Shown here: positions 7,074 through 8,998 of the stretch, piece after piece
Layout: each line of letters begins with the position of its first letter
Position numbering within the stretch: the stretch's first letter is position 1
Notes under the pieces: generated by a model
The model's input: only the letters and a program-made list of their open reading frames with translations
What the model was told of the DNA's origin: nothing
Databases searched by the model: none
Made by a program: the position numbers and the translations under genes
NCBI GenBank assembly: GCA_021159805.1
Contig: JAGHDT010000173.1
Coordinates: 1 to 8,998, forward strand
From: Anaerolineae bacterium
GTDB lineage: Bacteria > Chloroflexota > Anaerolineae > B4-G1 > SLSP01
DNA length: 8,998 nt
Direction: 5' to 3'

Positions 7074-8998
7074 ATGTTGATCTCAATAACCTTGAATGGT
7101 GAGGTGCGTCAGTTTGATGTCGCTCCGCAAGAGACACTGTTCCGTCTTCTGCGGCGTGAAGGACTGCGTGGCGTGAAGTTTGGCAGCGAAGACGGCTCGG
7201 ACGGCTACAGTACCGTGTTGGTCAACGGGCGCCCGTACAGCAGTGTCGTGTCGCTGGCGGCCCAGGTCGACGGTGCCGAAATCGTCACCGTGGAAGGACT
7301 GAGTGAGGGTCGTCAATTGGGGTGGCACCGTCAAAACACTTACCATCCACTGCAGAAAGCCTTTATCGAAACCGGCGCTATCCAGAGCGGTTACGATACC
7401 CCGGCCCTGATGCTCGCCGGTCTGGCACTCCTCACCCGCACCGCCGACCCCACCGAAGCCGAAATCCGCGACGCCATCAGTGGGATTGTTTCCCGCGAGA
7501 CAGGGTATGTCAAACCCATAGCTGCCATTCTCCGCGCGGCGGCCTATTTACGTGGTGACACACCCCCACCGGTCGGCGGAGAATCGGGCGCGGATCTCTT
7601 CGTGATGCCAGATGCGCTGTTGCCCTCCGGCGACGAAGCCGTGCTCGGAAGCTCACCTGCGGATGAGATCAGGCCGTTTGAGTCGAGGAATACCGAGAGC
7701 GGTGGTGTCCAAACGCGGGTCAAGACCCAGCCCACGGTCTTTGTGACTGCAGAATCTCAGAAATTCACCGTCATTGGGCAGCCGCTGCCCAAGGTTGATG
7801 GACCGAAACTGGCACAGGGACATGCCGCATTCGTCGCCGATTTCGAGCGACCGGGTATGCTCTACGGCAAGATCCTACACAGTCCCCACGCTCACGCACG
7901 GATCAAGGATATCGACACGCACGATGCCGAAACACTGCCGGGCGTCCGTGCTGTGCTCACATATAAGAACGTGCCCCGCGTCATCTACTCCACCGCTGGG
8001 CAGTCCTACCCGATACCCGGGCCCCTCGACTACGCCAGCTTCGACAACAAGGTGCGGTACGTTGGCGATCGGGTAGCCGCCGTGGCGGCTGACACCCCGG
8101 AGATCGCGGAAGAAGCGCTCTCGTTGATCCGCGTGGACTACGAGCTCCTCCCTCCAGTGCTTGACCTCGACGCCGCGATGGCGGAGGGCAGCCCCATCAT
8201 CCACGATGAGGAGGATTACGTCCCCTTCGGCGAGAGCGATCCGACCCGGAACCTCGTTGCCAAGGTCAAGATTGACGTCGGCGATGTGGATGCAGCGTGT
8301 GAACAGGCGGCCCACGTCTTCGAGACGACCGTAGATACGCAGCGTATGAAGCATGTGCCGCTGGAACCGTGGGTCACCCTGACCTACTGGGATGAGGACG
8401 ATCGACTCGTCATCCTGACCTCCACACAAGTCCCTTTCCACGTGCGCCGCATTCTCGCTCCCGTGCTGGGACTGACGGAAGGCCAGATTCGTGTGATCAA
8501 GCCGCGCATCGGCGCGGCCTTCGGCAACAAGCAGGAAATCTACGAGGATATCCCGGCCCATCTGACCATCGCGACCGGTCGCCCGGTCCTGCTCGAACTC
8601 ACGCGCAAGGAGCAGTTCATCTACACAACCACACGCCATCCGATGCGGGTCAAGTTCCGCATCGGCGTCGACGACGACGGGACGATGATAGCGCAGGATA
8701 TGCGGGCGCTGAGCGATACGGGGGCCTACGGCGGCCATGGGCTTACGGTCCTGGGCAACACCGGTCACAAGACGCTGCCCATCTATGACACACCGAATGT
8801 CCGCTTCTGGGGCGAGACCTACTACACGACGCTGCCGCGATCCGGTGCCTATCGGGGCTACGGCGTAACACAAGGTGTGGTCGCGACAGAGACGCTGATT
8901 ACGCAGGCCGCCCGTGAATTGGGATGGGATCCGCTGGAGTTCCGGCTGAAGAACATCATCTCCCCACACACCGAGAACATCATGAGCAAGACATGGAG
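7074..8998 (+). CDS. XdhD/YgfN-like molybdopterin hydroxylase subunit with cysteine-free pseudo-ferredoxin domain (partial)
   Basis: Molybdenum-cofactor-binding subunit of the xanthine dehydrogenase family, which hydroxylates purines, aldehydes or other heterocycles. The first 641 residues are visible; the gene runs off the right edge. Residues 1-160 align with the fused [2Fe-2S] plus helical ferredoxin domains (LNGE, then K35, TVLVNGRP at 47-54, TVEGL at 72-76, HPLQKAFIETGAIQ at 91-104), but every cluster cysteine is replaced: S38, D43, S46, V58, then S105, D108, S140, E142. The first cysteine of the protein is C409. Residues 165-230 are a variable linker. The alpha/beta hammerhead spans about 245-365 (SPHAHA at 270-275, YVGDRVAAV at 329-337). 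The cofactor domain follows, with HVPLEP at 427-432, STQVPFHVRR at 450-459, the loop GAAFGNKQ at 480-487 and GAYRGYG at 591-597. The catalytic C-terminal glutamate is beyond the edge. STQVP-HVRR and the fused layout match E. coli XdhD as I remember it. GAGGA just before 7074 supports the start. Confidence 0.9.
   Translation, partial: MLISITLNGEVRQFDVAPQETLFRLLRREGLRGVKFGSEDGSDGYSTVLVNGRPYSSVVSLAAQVDGAEIVTVEGLSEGRQLGWHRQNTYHPLQKAFIETGAIQSGYDTPALMLAGLALLTRTADPTEAEIRDAISGIVSRETGYVKPIAAILRAAAYLRGDTPPPVGGESGADLFVMPDALLPSGDEAVLGSSPADEIRPFESRNTESGGVQTRVKTQPTVFVTAESQKFTVIGQPLPKVDGPKLAQGHAAFVADFERPGMLYGKILHSPHAHARIKDIDTHDAETLPGVRAVLTYKNVPRVIYSTAGQSYPIPGPLDYASFDNKVRYVGDRVAAVAADTPEIAEEALSLIRVDYELLPPVLDLDAAMAEGSPIIHDEEDYVPFGESDPTRNLVAKVKIDVGDVDAACEQAAHVFETTVDTQRMKHVPLEPWVTLTYWDEDDRLVILTSTQVPFHVRRILAPVLGLTEGQIRVIKPRIGAAFGNKQEIYEDIPAHLTIATGRPVLLELTRKEQFIYTTTRHPMRVKFRIGVDDDGTMIAQDMRALSDTGAYGGHGLTVLGNTGHKTLPIYDTPNVRFWGETYYTTLPRSGAYRGYGVTQGVVATETLITQAARELGWDPLEFRLKNIISPHTENIMSKTW

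Noticed and set aside
7185..7499. The missing cysteines as signs of a pseudogene
   Set aside because: The frame is uninterrupted for at least 641 codons, the remaining domain positions are well kept, the substitutions are mostly to Ser or acidic residues, and a strong promoter and ribosome site are present.
7875..8969. A 364-codon open frame on the minus strand, antisense to the molybdenum-enzyme gene
   Set aside because: The plus-strand frame has clear family motifs through the whole stretch; the antisense product resembles no family I know and is a by-product of GC-rich codon use.

Overview
The window looks like chromosomal DNA from a moderately GC-rich bacterium (roughly 60% G+C by eye), most likely a member of Chloroflexota. 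This rests on three things: the style of the ClpC and RNase III sequences, a large secreted KP-43-like subtilase with a C-terminal aromatic/hydrophobic Y-Y-F-P-L-F-F tail that resembles the Y-L-P-L-[IV] tails I recall on many Chloroflexota exoproteins, and an XdhD-like molybdenum enzyme. The phylum call is inference. I see no mobile element, CRISPR array, tRNA or rRNA.

Left part (1-3030, minus strand). Reading leftward: a short-chain dehydrogenase/reductase, then rnc (RNase III), then clpC (cut by the left edge). rnc and clpC are 14 nt apart, and the clpC ribosome site overlaps the rnc stop codon, so they are almost certainly one transcript. rnc has its own promoter, a perfect extended -10 element in the gap behind the SDR gene. 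That promoter also shows that the true rnc start is 54 nt inside the longest reading frame.

Middle part (3112-6951, plus strand). A divergent promoter with an extended -10 lies only 7 nt before the ATG of a PAP2-like membrane protein, so its mRNA is probably leaderless. The protein keeps two histidines of the lipid-phosphatase motifs but has lost other key residues. After a 195-nt gap comes a 980-residue secreted subtilase with a signal peptide, a long propeptide that looks like two tandem modules, an intact catalytic domain, a jelly-roll, two further beta domains and the C-terminal tail.

Right part (7007-8998, plus strand). A near-consensus sigma-70 promoter drives a xanthine-dehydrogenase-family molybdopterin-binding subunit (cut by the right edge) of the fused 'Mo/Fe-S' XdhD/YgfN type. 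Its N-terminal ferredoxin-like domains are clearly recognisable, yet all eight [2Fe-2S] cysteine positions are replaced (S, D, S, V and S, D, S, E). There is no cysteine at all before residue 409. This pseudo-ferredoxin domain is the most interesting object in the window. A 7-codon mini-ORF sits between the promoter and the gene.

The three parts look functionally independent: RNA processing and proteostasis; envelope lipid or secreted proteolysis; and oxidative purine or heterocycle metabolism.
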